From: Rhizobiales bacterium YIM 77505
GTDB taxonomy: Bacteria; Pseudomonadota; Alphaproteobacteria; Rhizobiales; Beijerinckiaceae
Assembly (NCBI GenBank): GCA_000745135.1
Contig: JQNH01000001.1
Location: 2,728,001-2,792,000, forward strand
DNA: 64,000 nucleotides
Reading direction: 5' to 3'
Shown in pieces: positions 1 through 8,023 of the stretch. Made by a program: the position numbers and the translations under genes. Position 1 is the stretch's first letter. Each line of letters opens with the position of its first letter. The notes beneath the pieces were generated by a model that saw only the letters and a list, made by a program, of their open reading frames with translations, had not been told where the DNA came from and searched no databases.

Positions 1-2
1 CT

Positions 3-479
3 CCTCTTGTCCAGGAGTACGGCGCGGCAGCCGTGATCGCTGGTCCCCACGAGGCGGACTTGGCGCTGATCGCTGCCCGGGGCGGAGCCGATGGAATCCA
101 CATCGAAGGGGCAGGCCTCGCCGAGGCCAGGAGCCTGCGCGAGCGGCTCAAGGGCCGGATCCTCGGTGCCGGCGCGCTGAAGTCCAGGCACGAGGCGATG
201 TCGGTCGGCGAGGCAGGCGTCGACTACGTGATGTTCGGCGAGCCTCGTTCCGATGGAGCCCTGCCGCCGCTGGAAGCCGTCGCCGAGCGGGCTGCCTGGT
301 GGGCGGAAATCTTCGAGACGCCCTGCGTCGCCTATGCCCCCACGCTCGACGCCATCCCTCGTCTGACCGCCACCGGCGCCGAGTTCGTAGCGGCCGGGAC
401 AGTCGTCTGGAACTCGTCCGACCCTGCAGCAGCCGTTCGGGCGGCGCTCGATGCTCTGGCGCAAGGAGAGCGCCGGTGA
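3..479 (+). CDS. Thiamine phosphate synthase-like (ThiE/TenI) protein, 5' end outside window
   Basis: The frame is open to the left edge, so the N-terminus is missing; the first visible GTG at 33 is probably internal. About 158 residues of a TIM-barrel protein remain. The stretch ADGIHIEG, followed by GAGALKSRHEAMSVGEAGVDYVMFGEP, is the phosphate- and pyrophosphate-binding half of ThiE/TenI proteins. ThiE joins the pyrimidine and thiazole moieties of thiamine; TenI-like relatives do not, and this fragment cannot separate the two. The stop overlaps the start of the Sel1-repeat gene by 4 bases, which indicates cotranscription. Confidence 0.8.
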   Translation, partial: PLVQEYGAAAVIAGPHEADLALIAARGGADGIHIEGAGLAEARSLRERLKGRILGAGALKSRHEAMSVGEAGVDYVMFGEPRSDGALPPLEAVAERAAWWAEIFETPCVAYAPTLDAIPRLTATGAEFVAAGTVVWNSSDPAAAVRAALDALAQGERR

Positions 480-1414
480 AACGGCGCCTCCCGGCTGTCA
501 TCCTGGCGGCGACCCTGGGCTCGAGCGCGCTGGCCCAGGCAACCGCCTTGCGCCCCACTGTGGATGCGCCGCCGGCCAGCGTGCCCGATCTCGCCTATGG
601 TGCCTACCAGCGCGGGCTTTACATCCAGGCCCTGCGGGAGGCGACTGCCCGGCTCGAGAAGGATCCCAACGACGCGCCCGCCATGACGCTCCTGGGCGAA
701 CTCTACAACCAGGGGCTCGGCGTCCGGCAGGATCCGGAAAAGGCGGCCGAGTGGTATCGCCTCGCGGCACAACGGGGAGATTCCCGTGCCCTGTCCGCCC
801 TCGGGCTGATGGCGTTTGACGGCCGCGGCATGGCGAAGGACCCGGCGCAGGGCCGCGCTTGGCTCGAGGCAGCGGCCGCGGCCGGGGAGCCGCGCGCCGC
901 CTTCAACCTGGCCCTCATCCTCCTCGCAACCGGCGCCGACGCGGACGCTGAGAAGGCCGCGACGCTCTTCGAGCGCGCGGCGACGGCCGAGATCGCGGAT
1001 GCGCAACACGCCCTCGGCGTCCTTTACCTGCGCGGCCGCGGCGTGAGGCGCGACGTGACGGAAGCGGCACGCTGGTTCCGCAAGGCCGCGGACAACGGCA
1101 GCGTCGCCGGCGAGGTCGAATACGCGATCCTCCTTTTCAACGGCGACGGCGTGCCCACCAACGAAGCGCTCGCGGCCCGCTATTTCCGCCATGCCGCCTG
1201 GCGCGGCAATGCCGTCGCCCAGAATCGCCTGGCTCGGCTCTACGCGGCAGGGCGAGGCGTCCCCAAGAACCTCGTCGAGGCCGCCGCCTGGCACCTCGTC
1301 GCCGCACGGCAGGGACTCACCGACGCGTGGCTCGACCAGTCCCTCCGTGGCCTGTCAGCGGACGATTGGGCGAAGGCGGAGAAGCTTGCCGCCGAGCGTG
1401 CCGAGCGGACCTGA
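476..1414 (+). CDS. Secreted Sel1-repeat (TPR-like) protein
   Basis: I chose the GTG at 476 because AAGGAGAG at 462-469 sits 6 nt upstream and the start overlaps the previous stop (GTGA). The frame extends further upstream, but only through the ThiE-like gene. The 312-residue product begins with a signal peptide (KRRLPAVILAATLGSSALAQA, cleavage probably near residue 21). It then carries about six Sel1 repeats of roughly 36 residues, with the usual AAEWYRLAAQRGD and AARWFRKAADNGS cores. Sel1 solenoids mediate protein-protein contacts. The export signal places this one in the periplasm; its partner is unknown. Confidence 0.88.
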   Translation: MKRRLPAVILAATLGSSALAQATALRPTVDAPPASVPDLAYGAYQRGLYIQALREATARLEKDPNDAPAMTLLGELYNQGLGVRQDPEKAAEWYRLAAQRGDSRALSALGLMAFDGRGMAKDPAQGRAWLEAAAAAGEPRAAFNLALILLATGADADAEKAATLFERAATAEIADAQHALGVLYLRGRGVRRDVTEAARWFRKAADNGSVAGEVEYAILLFNGDGVPTNEALAARYFRHAAWRGNAVAQNRLARLYAAGRGVPKNLVEAAAWHLVAARQGLTDAWLDQSLRGLSADDWAKAEKLAAERAERT

Positions 1415-1461
1415 ACCATTACTCCCCGCGCAGGCAGCAGCATCCGCAGGCTTGACGGAAG

Positions 1462-1496
1462 GGGCGGCGCCATCCTCCCCCAAGATGGCGCCGCCC
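1462..1496. terminator. Perfect 13-bp stem hairpin after the Sel1 gene
   Basis: GGGCGGCGCCATC (1462-1474) and GATGGCGCCGCCC (1484-1496) form a perfect 13-bp stem around a 9-nt loop. It lies 48 nt past the Sel1-gene stop. No T-run follows, so it is either a non-canonical terminator or an mRNA 3'-end stabiliser. A second, weaker inverted repeat (CGCAAGG...CCTTGCG) lies near 1540-1565. Confidence 0.5.
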
Positions 1497-1591
1497 ACCC
1501 CAGCCGCACCTTTGGCGCGGCTCGGCCCTTCGCTTGCAGGGAGGGAGGCGCAAGGCTTGACGCGCCTTGCGGCGGATGGTCTGACGCCGCC

Positions 1592-2386
1592 ATGATCCGC
1601 TCCCCCATCATGACCGTCATGACCGACGCGGTGATGAAAGCCGCGCGCTCCCTCAAGCGTGATTTCGGCGAGGTCGAAAACCTCCAGGTGTCACGCAAGG
1701 GCCCTGGGGATTTCGTCTCGGCCGCCGATCGCCGGGCCGAGCAGATCCTCCGCGACGCCCTCGTCAAGGCGCGCCCGGGCTACGGGCTCGTCATGGAGGA
1801 AACCGGGGTCGTCGAGGGTACGGATAAGAGCCACCGCTGGCATATCGACCCCCTCGACGGCACCACCAACTTCCTCCACGGGCTCCCGCAATTTGCGATC
1901 TCCGTGGGCCTCGAGCGGGAAGGCCAGATCGTGGCCGGGGTCATCTACAATCCGGTCCTCGACGAGATGTTCGTCGCCGAGAAGGGCAAGGGCGCCTATC
2001 TCAACAATCGCCGCATCCGCGTGGCGGCGCGGCGCGAGATGGTCGATGCGCTGGTGGTCTGCGGCTTGCCTCATCTCGGCCGCGGCAACCACCCGCAGTT
2101 CCTCAAGGAACTGACGGTCGTCATGGCCGCGGCAGGGGGTCTGCGCCGCCTCGGTTCGGCGGCGCTCGATCTGGCGTTCGTCGCCTGCGGCCGCACCGAC
2201 GCCTATTGGGAGCGGGATCTCAACAGCTGGGATCTGGCGGCGGGGCTCGTCATCCTGCGCGAGGCGGGAGCCTTCGTTTCGGATGCGGACGGGGGCCCGG
2301 ACCCGCTCGCGGCGGGATCGGTGGCCTGCGGAAACGAGACCCTTCACCGCGAGCTCCTGAAGCTCTTGCGGCACGCCAACCGATGA
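1592..2386 (+). CDS. Inositol monophosphatase family protein (SuhB-like)
   Basis: This is a 264-residue phosphatase of the Mg-dependent, Li-sensitive superfamily. Motif 1 (EETG, near residue 70) and motif 2 (HIDPLDGTTNF, near 88-98) supply the metal ligands. WDLAAGLVILREAGAFVSD near 210-228 is the C-terminal motif with the third aspartate. Length and motifs are normal for the family. Substrates of such proteins range from inositol-1-phosphate to other sugar phosphates, and bacterial SuhB also has a role in transcription antitermination, so the exact role cannot be read from the sequence. The start ATG lacks a strong Shine-Dalgarno; in-frame ATGs at 1610 and 1619 are alternatives. Confidence 0.9.
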   Translation: MIRSPIMTVMTDAVMKAARSLKRDFGEVENLQVSRKGPGDFVSAADRRAEQILRDALVKARPGYGLVMEETGVVEGTDKSHRWHIDPLDGTTNFLHGLPQFAISVGLEREGQIVAGVIYNPVLDEMFVAEKGKGAYLNNRRIRVAARREMVDALVVCGLPHLGRGNHPQFLKELTVVMAAAGGLRRLGSAALDLAFVACGRTDAYWERDLNSWDLAAGLVILREAGAFVSDADGGPDPLAAGSVACGNETLHRELLKLLRHANR

Positions 2387-2468
2387 CATGCCGGCTCAGT
2401 CCCGCCGTCCCGGGGCCATCGTCCGCATGCTTGATTGACCATCGCGCTCCGGCCACATTGGCGAGGGC

Positions 2469-3455
2469 ATGCTGAGCAGGAACGATATGGGCCCCCCGCG
2501 CCCTCTGACGCCGCCGCGGATCTATCTTGTCCGCATGGGCGTGTTTCTGGTGCTGGCCGGCTTCCTGGTGTTCATCCTCCACCGGCCGATCTGGGCCGCT
2601 TTTCTTGCCAATCCCGGCTTGAACGGCGTCATCGTCGGCGTGCTCGTGATCGGCATCATCCTGGCTCTGCGCCAGGTCTCGCGGCTGTTTCGCGAGGTCC
2701 GCTGGGTCAATGAGCTTGCCCGATATGACGACGGCACCATGCCGGGAAGCCAGCCGGTGCTGCTGGCTCCCATGGCAGCGCTGCTCCAGCAGCGGGCGAG
2801 CCGGTCTGGCTTGTCCTTGGCGGCCGTGCGGGCCCTCCTTGATTCGCTCGGGGCGCGCCTCGACGAGAATCGCGAGCTCGTCCGCTACCTTGCGGGGCTT
2901 CTCATCTTCCTCGGGCTTCTCGGCACCTTCTGGGGGCTCATCGAGACGGTGGGTTCGGTCGGGCGCGTCATCCAGTCGATGCGCACCGGGGCCGATGCCG
3001 CGGTGCTGTTCGATGAGCTCAAAGCGGGGCTCGCGGCGCCGCTCGGCGGCATGGGCCTGTCGTTCTCCGCCTCGCTCTTCGGCCTGGCGGGTTCGCTGGT
3101 CCTCGGCTTCCTCGACCTGCAGGCAGGCCAGGCGCAGAACCGGTTCTACACCGAGCTGGAGGACTGGCTCGCCGGTGCGACCGTGGACGCCGGCCATGAG
3201 GGGGTGGCGCGCCCGGTGGCCAGCCATGAGCTGACGCTCGCCATCAACAAGCTGATCGCCGCCGTCAACGAGAGCTCCGGCAGTCGCAGCGCGACACAGG
3301 CCATGGCGAATCTGGCCGAAGGCATCCAGGGCCTCGTCCAGCACATGCGGGCCGAACAACAGATGATCCGCGACTGGGTCGAGGCCCAGGCGGCCCGGGA
3401 GCGCGAGCTCAAGCAAGTGTTGGAGCGCTTGGCTCGCGAGAGGATTTCGTCGTGA
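2469..3455 (+). CDS. MotA/TolQ/ExbB-type proton channel subunit (non-flagellar)
   Basis: The 328-residue inner-membrane protein has two N-terminal membrane segments (about 20-38 and 50-68). A cytoplasmic stretch follows, then two more segments (about 136-158, containing GLLGTFWGLIETVG, and about 190-215) with the conserved Gly/Ser-rich MotA/TolQ face. The last 90 residues are predicted coiled coil. The next gene encodes the matching single-span OmpA-domain partner 34 bp downstream, so the two probably form a proton-driven stator complex. No flagellar, Tol or TonB genes are nearby, and what the pair energises is unknown. Confidence 0.8.
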   Translation: MLSRNDMGPPRPLTPPRIYLVRMGVFLVLAGFLVFILHRPIWAAFLANPGLNGVIVGVLVIGIILALRQVSRLFREVRWVNELARYDDGTMPGSQPVLLAPMAALLQQRASRSGLSLAAVRALLDSLGARLDENRELVRYLAGLLIFLGLLGTFWGLIETVGSVGRVIQSMRTGADAAVLFDELKAGLAAPLGGMGLSFSASLFGLAGSLVLGFLDLQAGQAQNRFYTELEDWLAGATVDAGHEGVARPVASHELTLAINKLIAAVNESSGSRSATQAMANLAEGIQGLVQHMRAEQQMIRDWVEAQAARERELKQVLERLARERISS

Positions 3456-3489
3456 TGGCCCCCCGGCCTGACCGCGAGAGGGTCTCCTG

Positions 3490-4509
3490 ATGCCTGGCGC
3501 CGCGCGCCCTGGGCGGCGCGACCGGACCATCAACTACTGGCCCGGCTTCGTCGACGCCCTGTCCACCCTTCTGCTGTCCATCGTCTTCCTCCTGTCGGTG
3601 TTCATGCTGGCGCAGTTCTTCCTGGCGCGCGAGCTCTCGACGCAGGAGACGGTGCTTGACCGCCTGAACCGGCAGATCGCCGAGCTCACCGACCTTCTCG
3701 CCCTCGAGCGCTCGAACCGGCGTGCCCTCGAAGAGACGATCACAGGCCTTGAGTCGACGCTGCGCGGCGCCGAGGGTGAACGCAGCCGCCTCCAGAGCCT
3801 GATCGAGTCGGGGAGCGGTGCCGAAGCCCGAGCGGGCGAGCTCGGCGCGGCACTCGAAAGCGAGAAGCAGGCGACGGCCCGGGCGATGAGGCAGGTCGAG
3901 CTCTTGAACCAGCAGATCGCCGCCATGCGCCGCCAGCTCGCGGCGCTGGAGGACGCGCTCGCCGCCTCCGAGGCCCGCGACCGGGAAAGCCAAGCGCGCA
4001 TCGCCGACCTCGGCAGCCGACTCAACGTGGCTCTGGCTCAGCGTGTGCAGGAGCTTGCCCGCTACCGTTCAGATTTCTTTGGCCGGCTGCGCCAGATCCT
4101 CGGCAACCGGCCGGATGTGCGGATCGTCGGTGACCGCTTCGTCTTCCAGTCGGAGCTCTTCTTCGAGCGTGGCCAAGCAGTGCTGAAGCCCGAAGCCACG
4201 CCTGAACTCGACCGCATCGCCGCCCTCTTGGGCGAGCTCGAACGTCAGATCCCACCCGACATCCCGTGGGTCCTGCGGGTCGACGGCCACACGGACGTCC
4301 GGCCGATCAGCACGCCCCAGTTCCCATCCAACTGGGCCCTGTCCGCAGCGCGCGCCATCGCGGTCGTGCAATACCTTGTCTTGAAGGGTGTCCCGCCGCA
4401 GCGGCTCGTCGCCGCAGGCTTTGGCGAATTCCAACCCCTGGACCCTGCTCCCACGGAAGAGGCATACGCCCGCAACCGTCGCATCGAGCTGAAGCTCACG
4501 GAGCGATAG
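3490..4509 (+). CDS. Single-span membrane protein with coiled coil and C-terminal OmpA/MotB domain
   Basis: This is the 339-residue partner of the preceding channel subunit. One membrane helix (about 20-40, FVDALSTLLLSIVFLLSVFM) contains an aspartate placed like the proton-carrying Asp of MotB. A long coiled coil follows (about 45-190). The C-terminal OmpA-like domain (about 215-335) includes VDGHTDVRP, NWALSAARAIAVVQYL and NRRIELKL, which bind peptidoglycan. The architecture matches a stator anchored to the cell wall. The gene is convergent with the ABC exporter, with 29 bp between stops. Family function is not established. Confidence 0.82.
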   Translation: MPGAARPGRRDRTINYWPGFVDALSTLLLSIVFLLSVFMLAQFFLARELSTQETVLDRLNRQIAELTDLLALERSNRRALEETITGLESTLRGAEGERSRLQSLIESGSGAEARAGELGAALESEKQATARAMRQVELLNQQIAAMRRQLAALEDALAASEARDRESQARIADLGSRLNVALAQRVQELARYRSDFFGRLRQILGNRPDVRIVGDRFVFQSELFFERGQAVLKPEATPELDRIAALLGELERQIPPDIPWVLRVDGHTDVRPISTPQFPSNWALSAARAIAVVQYLVLKGVPPQRLVAAGFGEFQPLDPAPTEEAYARNRRIELKLTER

Positions 4510-4538
4510 GCTTCTGCGCCCGACAAGGCCAGGCAGGC

Positions 4539-6344
4539 CTATTCCGCCGCGCTCCGGGCCGGCGCGTCCGTGAACTGGAGGCCGGCCAACCTGGCATAGA
4601 GGCCGCCGCGCGCCATAAGGCTGTCGTGTGTTCCCTCCTCGACAATGCGGCCCTGGTCGAGGACGAGAATCCGGTCAGCGGAGCGTACCGTTGCCAGCCG
4701 GTGGGCGATGACGAGGGTCGTGCGTCCCTTCATCAGGCGCTCGAGGGCTTCCTGGACAGCCCGCTCACTTTCTGCATCGAGGGCCGAGGTCGCCTCGTCA
4801 AGAAGCAGGATCGGGGCGTTCTTGAGGATGGCGCGGGCGATCGCGATCCGCTGACGCTGTCCGCCGGACAGGGTCACGCCGCGCTCGCCGACCTGGGTCG
4901 CGTAGCCCTGCGGCAGGCGTTCGATGAAGGCATGGGCGGCGGCGAGCTTGGCGGCTGCGACCGCTTCCTCGAGCGTGGCCTCGGGCCGGCCATAGCGGAT
5001 GTTGTCGAGAACCGTCGCCGCGAAGATCGTCGGCTCCTGCGGCACCAGTCCCATGCGGCTGCGCAGCGCCGCGGGGTCGACCTCCCGGATCGGCACCCCA
5101 TCGACGCAGATCGTCCCGGCTTGCGGGTCGTAGAACCGGAGCAGCAGTTGCAGAACGGTGCTCTTGCCTGCGCCCGAGGGACCGACGAGCGCCACCCGCT
5201 CGCCCGTCCTCACCTCGAAGGTGAGCCCGTGCAGGGCGGCATGCGTGATGCGGCCCGGATAGGAGAAGTGCACATTCGAGAAGGAGACTGTGCCGATCGG
5301 CGGCTCGGGGAGCGGCCGCGGCGCGGCCGGGGCGACGATCGAAGGCTTCGCGGCGAGGATCTCCCCGAGCCTCTCGGCGGCGCCCGCCGCCTGCGCAAGC
5401 TCGCCATACATCTCGGAGAGTTGGCCAAGGGCGCTTGCTGCGAACACGGCGTAGAGCACGAACTGGGAGAGGCGGCCGGCGGAAATCCGCCCCGCCAGCA
5501 CATCCTGGGCGCCATACCAGAGCACGCCCACAACGCTGGCCGACACGAGGAAGATGGCCCCGCCGGTCAGCCATGCCCGAGCCTTGGTCGAGGCTCGGGC
5601 CGCCTCGAAGGCGTTCTCGGCGGCGGCGGAGAAGCGGGCGGCTGTCGCTTGCTCCATTCCGAAGGCGAGCATGGTGCGCACCGCCCCGAGGGCCTCGGCG
5701 GCGTAAGCGGAGGCGTCGGCGAGCCGGTCCTGCGCCGCGCGCGAGCGACGGCGCACCCCCCGTCCCGAAAGGACGAGCGGCAGGACGATGACCGGGATCG
5801 CCAGGAGAACCAGAGCCGACAGTTTAGGGCTTGTGACGATCATCATGGCGACTGCGCCGGCAAACAGGAACAGGTTGCGCAGCGCGATCGAGATGCTGAC
5901 GCCGAAGGCTGACTTGACCTGCGTCGTGTCGGCCGTGAGGCGCGAGACGATCTCGCCGCTCTGGGCGGCGTCGAAGAAGGCCGGGTCGAGGGTGACGAGG
6001 CGGCGGAAAACCGCGCTGCGCAGATCGGCGACGACGCGCTCGCCCAGGGTGACCACGAGGTAGTAGCGCAGCGCGCTCGCCAGGGCGAGTGCGGCGACCA
6101 CCACGAGCAGCATGCCGAAATAGGCATCGACGAGGCGTCCCCCACCCTCGGCGAAGCCATGGTCGATCACCCGGCGCACGGCAATGGGGACGACGAGGGT
6201 CGCCGCCGAGGCGGCGGCGAGCGCCGCGAGAGCGGCGGCGATGCGGCCCTTGTAGGCGAGAGCATAGGGCGCAAGCGGCCTCAAGGCGCCCAGCGTGGCC
6301 GTCGGGGCCCTTTTCGACGCAGCAGCAGGCGTGTCGGTCGCCAT
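4539..6344 (-). CDS. ABC exporter, fused permease and ATPase (MsbA-related)
   Basis: A 601-residue half-transporter. The transmembrane domain spans about 35-320. The nucleotide-binding domain has Walker A GPSGAGKST (about 385), signature LSGGQRQRIAIARA (about 494) and Walker B ILLLDEATSALD, then an H-loop in VIAHRLATV. I chose the ATG at 6344 because AGGAATT lies just upstream and the sequence before it is low-complexity. Such homodimeric exporters move lipids, drugs or peptides; the substrate here cannot be told. It is divergent from rpmE. Confidence 0.88.
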   Translation of the reverse strand: MATDTPAAASKRAPTATLGALRPLAPYALAYKGRIAAALAALAAASAATLVVPIAVRRVIDHGFAEGGGRLVDAYFGMLLVVVAALALASALRYYLVVTLGERVVADLRSAVFRRLVTLDPAFFDAAQSGEIVSRLTADTTQVKSAFGVSISIALRNLFLFAGAVAMMIVTSPKLSALVLLAIPVIVLPLVLSGRGVRRRSRAAQDRLADASAYAAEALGAVRTMLAFGMEQATAARFSAAAENAFEAARASTKARAWLTGGAIFLVSASVVGVLWYGAQDVLAGRISAGRLSQFVLYAVFAASALGQLSEMYGELAQAAGAAERLGEILAAKPSIVAPAAPRPLPEPPIGTVSFSNVHFSYPGRITHAALHGLTFEVRTGERVALVGPSGAGKSTVLQLLLRFYDPQAGTICVDGVPIREVDPAALRSRMGLVPQEPTIFAATVLDNIRYGRPEATLEEAVAAAKLAAAHAFIERLPQGYATQVGERGVTLSGGQRQRIAIARAILKNAPILLLDEATSALDAESERAVQEALERLMKGRTTLVIAHRLATVRSADRILVLDQGRIVEEGTHDSLMARGGLYARLAGLQFTDAPARSAAE

Positions 6345-6535
6345 CAGAGAATTCCTGGCATTGTCGTCGAGGCCTCCCGCCGCGGCCGGGTTGTTTCGCG
6401 GTTGCAGTTGAGGTATAGCGCCGCCTTCTTCAAGGATAGCTGATCGACCGTCGCGGGCTGCGACAGCGCAGCAAGCGGCGGATGTCGACATGGCTTTAGC
6501 CGCCGCGGAACGGCCGACGGCGCGAGGGTTTTGCA

Positions 6536-6772
6536 ATGGCCAAGAAAGCGACGGAACACCCGGACTACCACTTCATCAAGGTGGTCATGACGGACGGCAC
6601 GGAATACCTGACCCGGTCGACCTGGGGGAAGGAGGGCGACACGCTCCACCTCGACATCGACCCCAAGACCCATCCGGCCTGGACCGGCGGTCAGCAGCAG
6701 ATCCTGGACCGGGGCGGGCGTGTGTCGCGCTTCCAGTCCCGCTTCGGCGGAATGTCCTTCGGAAAAAGGTGA
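6536..6772 (+). CDS. rpmE: 50S ribosomal protein L31
   Basis: A 78-residue type-A L31 with the near-invariant core [17 protein letters not shown], the [15 protein letters not shown] segment and [15 protein letters not shown]. It lacks the zinc-binding cysteines, so it is the C-minus form. GAGGG lies about 8 nt before the ATG. A canonical terminator follows 32 bp after the stop, so the gene looks monocistronic. Confidence 0.97.
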   Translation: MAKKATEHPDYHFIKVVMTDGTEYLTRSTWGKEGDTLHLDIDPKTHPAWTGGQQQILDRGGRVSRFQSRFGGMSFGKR

Positions 6773-6804
6773 TCTGCCCAAGGGTGGCGCTTTGACGTCG
6801 CGCG

Positions 6805-6832
6805 AACCCCGGTCCAAAGGCCGGGGTTTTTT
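6805..6832 (+). terminator. Rho-independent terminator of rpmE
   Basis: The arms AACCCCGG (6805-6812) and CCGGGGTT (6821-6828) form an 8-bp stem with an 8-nt loop, ending in a run of six T. Confidence 0.92.
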
Positions 6833-7089
6833 GTTGCGCTCGACCAAGCTGCGGCACTGCGCTGCAGTCGTCGAGCAGGAGCAGCGCCCTGAACCTCACC
6901 CTCAGGTCTGACCGCGAGGAGACGAGGGCCGGCGAGCCCGACCATGAGCGAGGGACCCAAGGCGGCGCCCAACATCCCGATCGCTTGGCTCAAGGTGCCA
7001 CTTGCCAAGATCGAGCGCGGCTTCGCGTCGACGCGGTCGCCTGCGCAGCATCCGGCAAAGGGGGCACTGCTCCGGCTGAGCGGGATGGT
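6833..7089. other. Spacer between rpmE terminator and rcdA, no gene seen
   Basis: Frames of 60 to 130 codons exist here on both strands, but none has a credible ribosome site, family motif or independent support. The stretch reads as non-coding spacer downstream of two convergent genes. Confidence 0.5.
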
Positions 7090-7620
7090 TCAGCGTCCTG
7101 TCCCGAAAGCGGAACGGATGAGTCCTTGCTGGGCAAAGACCGGGCTTTCGGCGTGGCTCGGCCCCGGATTGTCGTCTGCGATCAGCCGGTCGAGGTGGAG
7201 AATACGGGCATGCAGGCGCATCGAGCGGCCGATCAGGTCCTTGAGGCGCTCCGGCAGAGCCGCCGAGTCGAAGGGTGAGGCGTTCGACTCCTGCCCGCTC
7301 AGGCGGACGCGATGCCGTTCCTGAAGCGCCTGGCTTGGCGAAATCTCGCCCTCCGCGACCGCGCGCTGGACGAGGAGCCAGGACGCAATCTGCATGAGGC
7401 GTGTCGTCAGCCGCATGCTCTCGCTGGCATAGGCAAGGGCTGCCTGGCGGCGAAGGTTGCGGGATTCGTCCCGCCCCGGTCCATCGAGATACGCCGCAGT
7501 CTCCTCGACGAGGGCCATCCCCTCGCGAAAGAGAGTCCGGAATGCCTCGGAGCCCACGAAGCTCCGGCCGAAATCGATCGGCGCCTTCTCGTCACGGAAC
7601 ATGAGTTCGGGCTCGCTCAA
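7090..7620 (-). CDS. rcdA: DUF1465 protein, RcdA (regulator of CtrA degradation) family
   Basis: The 176-residue helical protein matches the DUF1465 family, whose founder is Caulobacter RcdA, an adaptor that helps deliver CtrA to ClpXP at the cell pole. Conserved features seen are FGRSFVGSEAFRTLFREGM (about 17-35), YASESMRLTTRLMQIASWLL and the helix around LKDLIGRSMRLHARILHLD. I chose the TTG at 7620 because GGGAGG lies 6 nt upstream; an ATG at 7602 is the alternative. The 8 bases at 7625-7632 that cover this Shine-Dalgarno are exactly complementary to part of the predicted RNA upstream. A near-consensus CtrA site lies about 100 bp upstream. Confidence 0.85.
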   Translation of the reverse strand: MSEPELMFRDEKAPIDFGRSFVGSEAFRTLFREGMALVEETAAYLDGPGRDESRNLRRQAALAYASESMRLTTRLMQIASWLLVQRAVAEGEISPSQALQERHRVRLSGQESNASPFDSAALPERLKDLIGRSMRLHARILHLDRLIADDNPGPSHAESPVFAQQGLIRSAFGTGR

Positions 7621-7719
7621 CCTTGCCTCCCTTGCACGCTCGGCTCTTCCAGATCAGGACAAAGCCGACGGTCGGAGTTCGGTTTCGCAACTATAGGGCC
7701 GATGGTTGGAGCCCCAAGC

Positions 7720-7735
7720 GTTCACCTTTTCTTAA
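7720..7735 (-). promoter_or_regulatory. Near-consensus CtrA site upstream of rcdA
   Basis: On the minus strand the sequence reads TTAA, seven bases, then TGAAC, one mismatch from TTAA-N7-TTAAC. It lies 100-115 bp before the rcdA start. An extra half-site, TTAACC, abuts it at 7736-7741. That CtrA acts here is inferred from the consensus alone. Confidence 0.4.
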
Positions 7736-7788
7736 GGTTAACGCTGGGGATAACGGGCAGGCAAGCGCGCGTTAAAGGGCGACGGGGC

Positions 7789-7882
7789 AAAAAAAAGCCG
7801 CCCGGAAGGCGGCTCGAGAGTCGTAACAGGGAGGCGTCAAACAGAGTGGACAGGAGCCACTCGACATCCAGAAGACTGGACG
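7789..7882 (-). ncRNA. Predicted trans-acting small RNA with exposed anti-Shine-Dalgarno motifs
   Basis: On the minus strand a promoter with a CtrA box is followed by about 94 nt that fold into three hairpins. Hairpin 1 is at 7867-7880 (TCCAG/CTGGA, 4-nt loop). Hairpin 2 is at 7844-7862 (GAGTGG/CCACTC, 7-nt loop CTCCTGT). The third is a terminator, AGCCGCC/GGCGGCT (7796-7814), followed by eight T. Between hairpins 2 and 3 an unpaired stretch carries GCCTCCCT. Both unpaired pyrimidine motifs could pair with ribosome binding sites, the layout of several alphaproteobacterial regulatory RNAs. No open reading frame with a ribosome site fits. The 5' end is inferred from the -10 box, and the RNA is unproven. 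Confidence 0.6.
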
Positions 7883-7888
7883 GGATTG

Positions 7889-7920
7889 GTTATAAATCTT
7901 AATCGTTAAGAGAAGGTTAA
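7889..7920 (-). promoter_or_regulatory. Perfect CtrA box and -10 element
   Basis: Read on the minus strand, TTAA (7920-7917), seven bases, then TTAAC (7909-7905) is an exact TTAA-N7-TTAAC CtrA recognition sequence. Ten bases further on, TATAAC (7894-7889) makes a reasonable -10. CtrA-activated promoters usually carry the box over the -35 region, as here. The right half also forms the palindrome CTTAA-TCG-TTAAG (7898-7910). Confidence 0.6.
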
Positions 7921-8023
7921 GAGCCCTCCTGCATTCCGGTGAAATTGCGCCGTTGCGGGACACTGGCTTCCTATGGGACATTCAGCCTAGGGCCGCCGGC
8001 CGCTGGACCTCCGGGACAGCCCC

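Noticed and set aside
2469-4509. Zorya-type defence genes (ZorA/ZorB share MotA/OmpA folds)
   Set aside because: No ZorC, ZorD or ZorE genes follow, the channel subunit lacks the very long tail of ZorA, and the neighbours are housekeeping genes (inositol phosphatase, ABC exporter, rpmE).
6944-7324. A 126-codon plus-strand frame after rpmE
   Set aside because: Half lies antisense to rcdA, composition is shadow-like and no start signal supports it.
7772-7981. A 69-codon minus-strand frame over the predicted RNA
   Set aside because: It has no ribosome site and reads across the CtrA box, both hairpins and the terminator; the Cys/Pro-rich translation is not protein-like.
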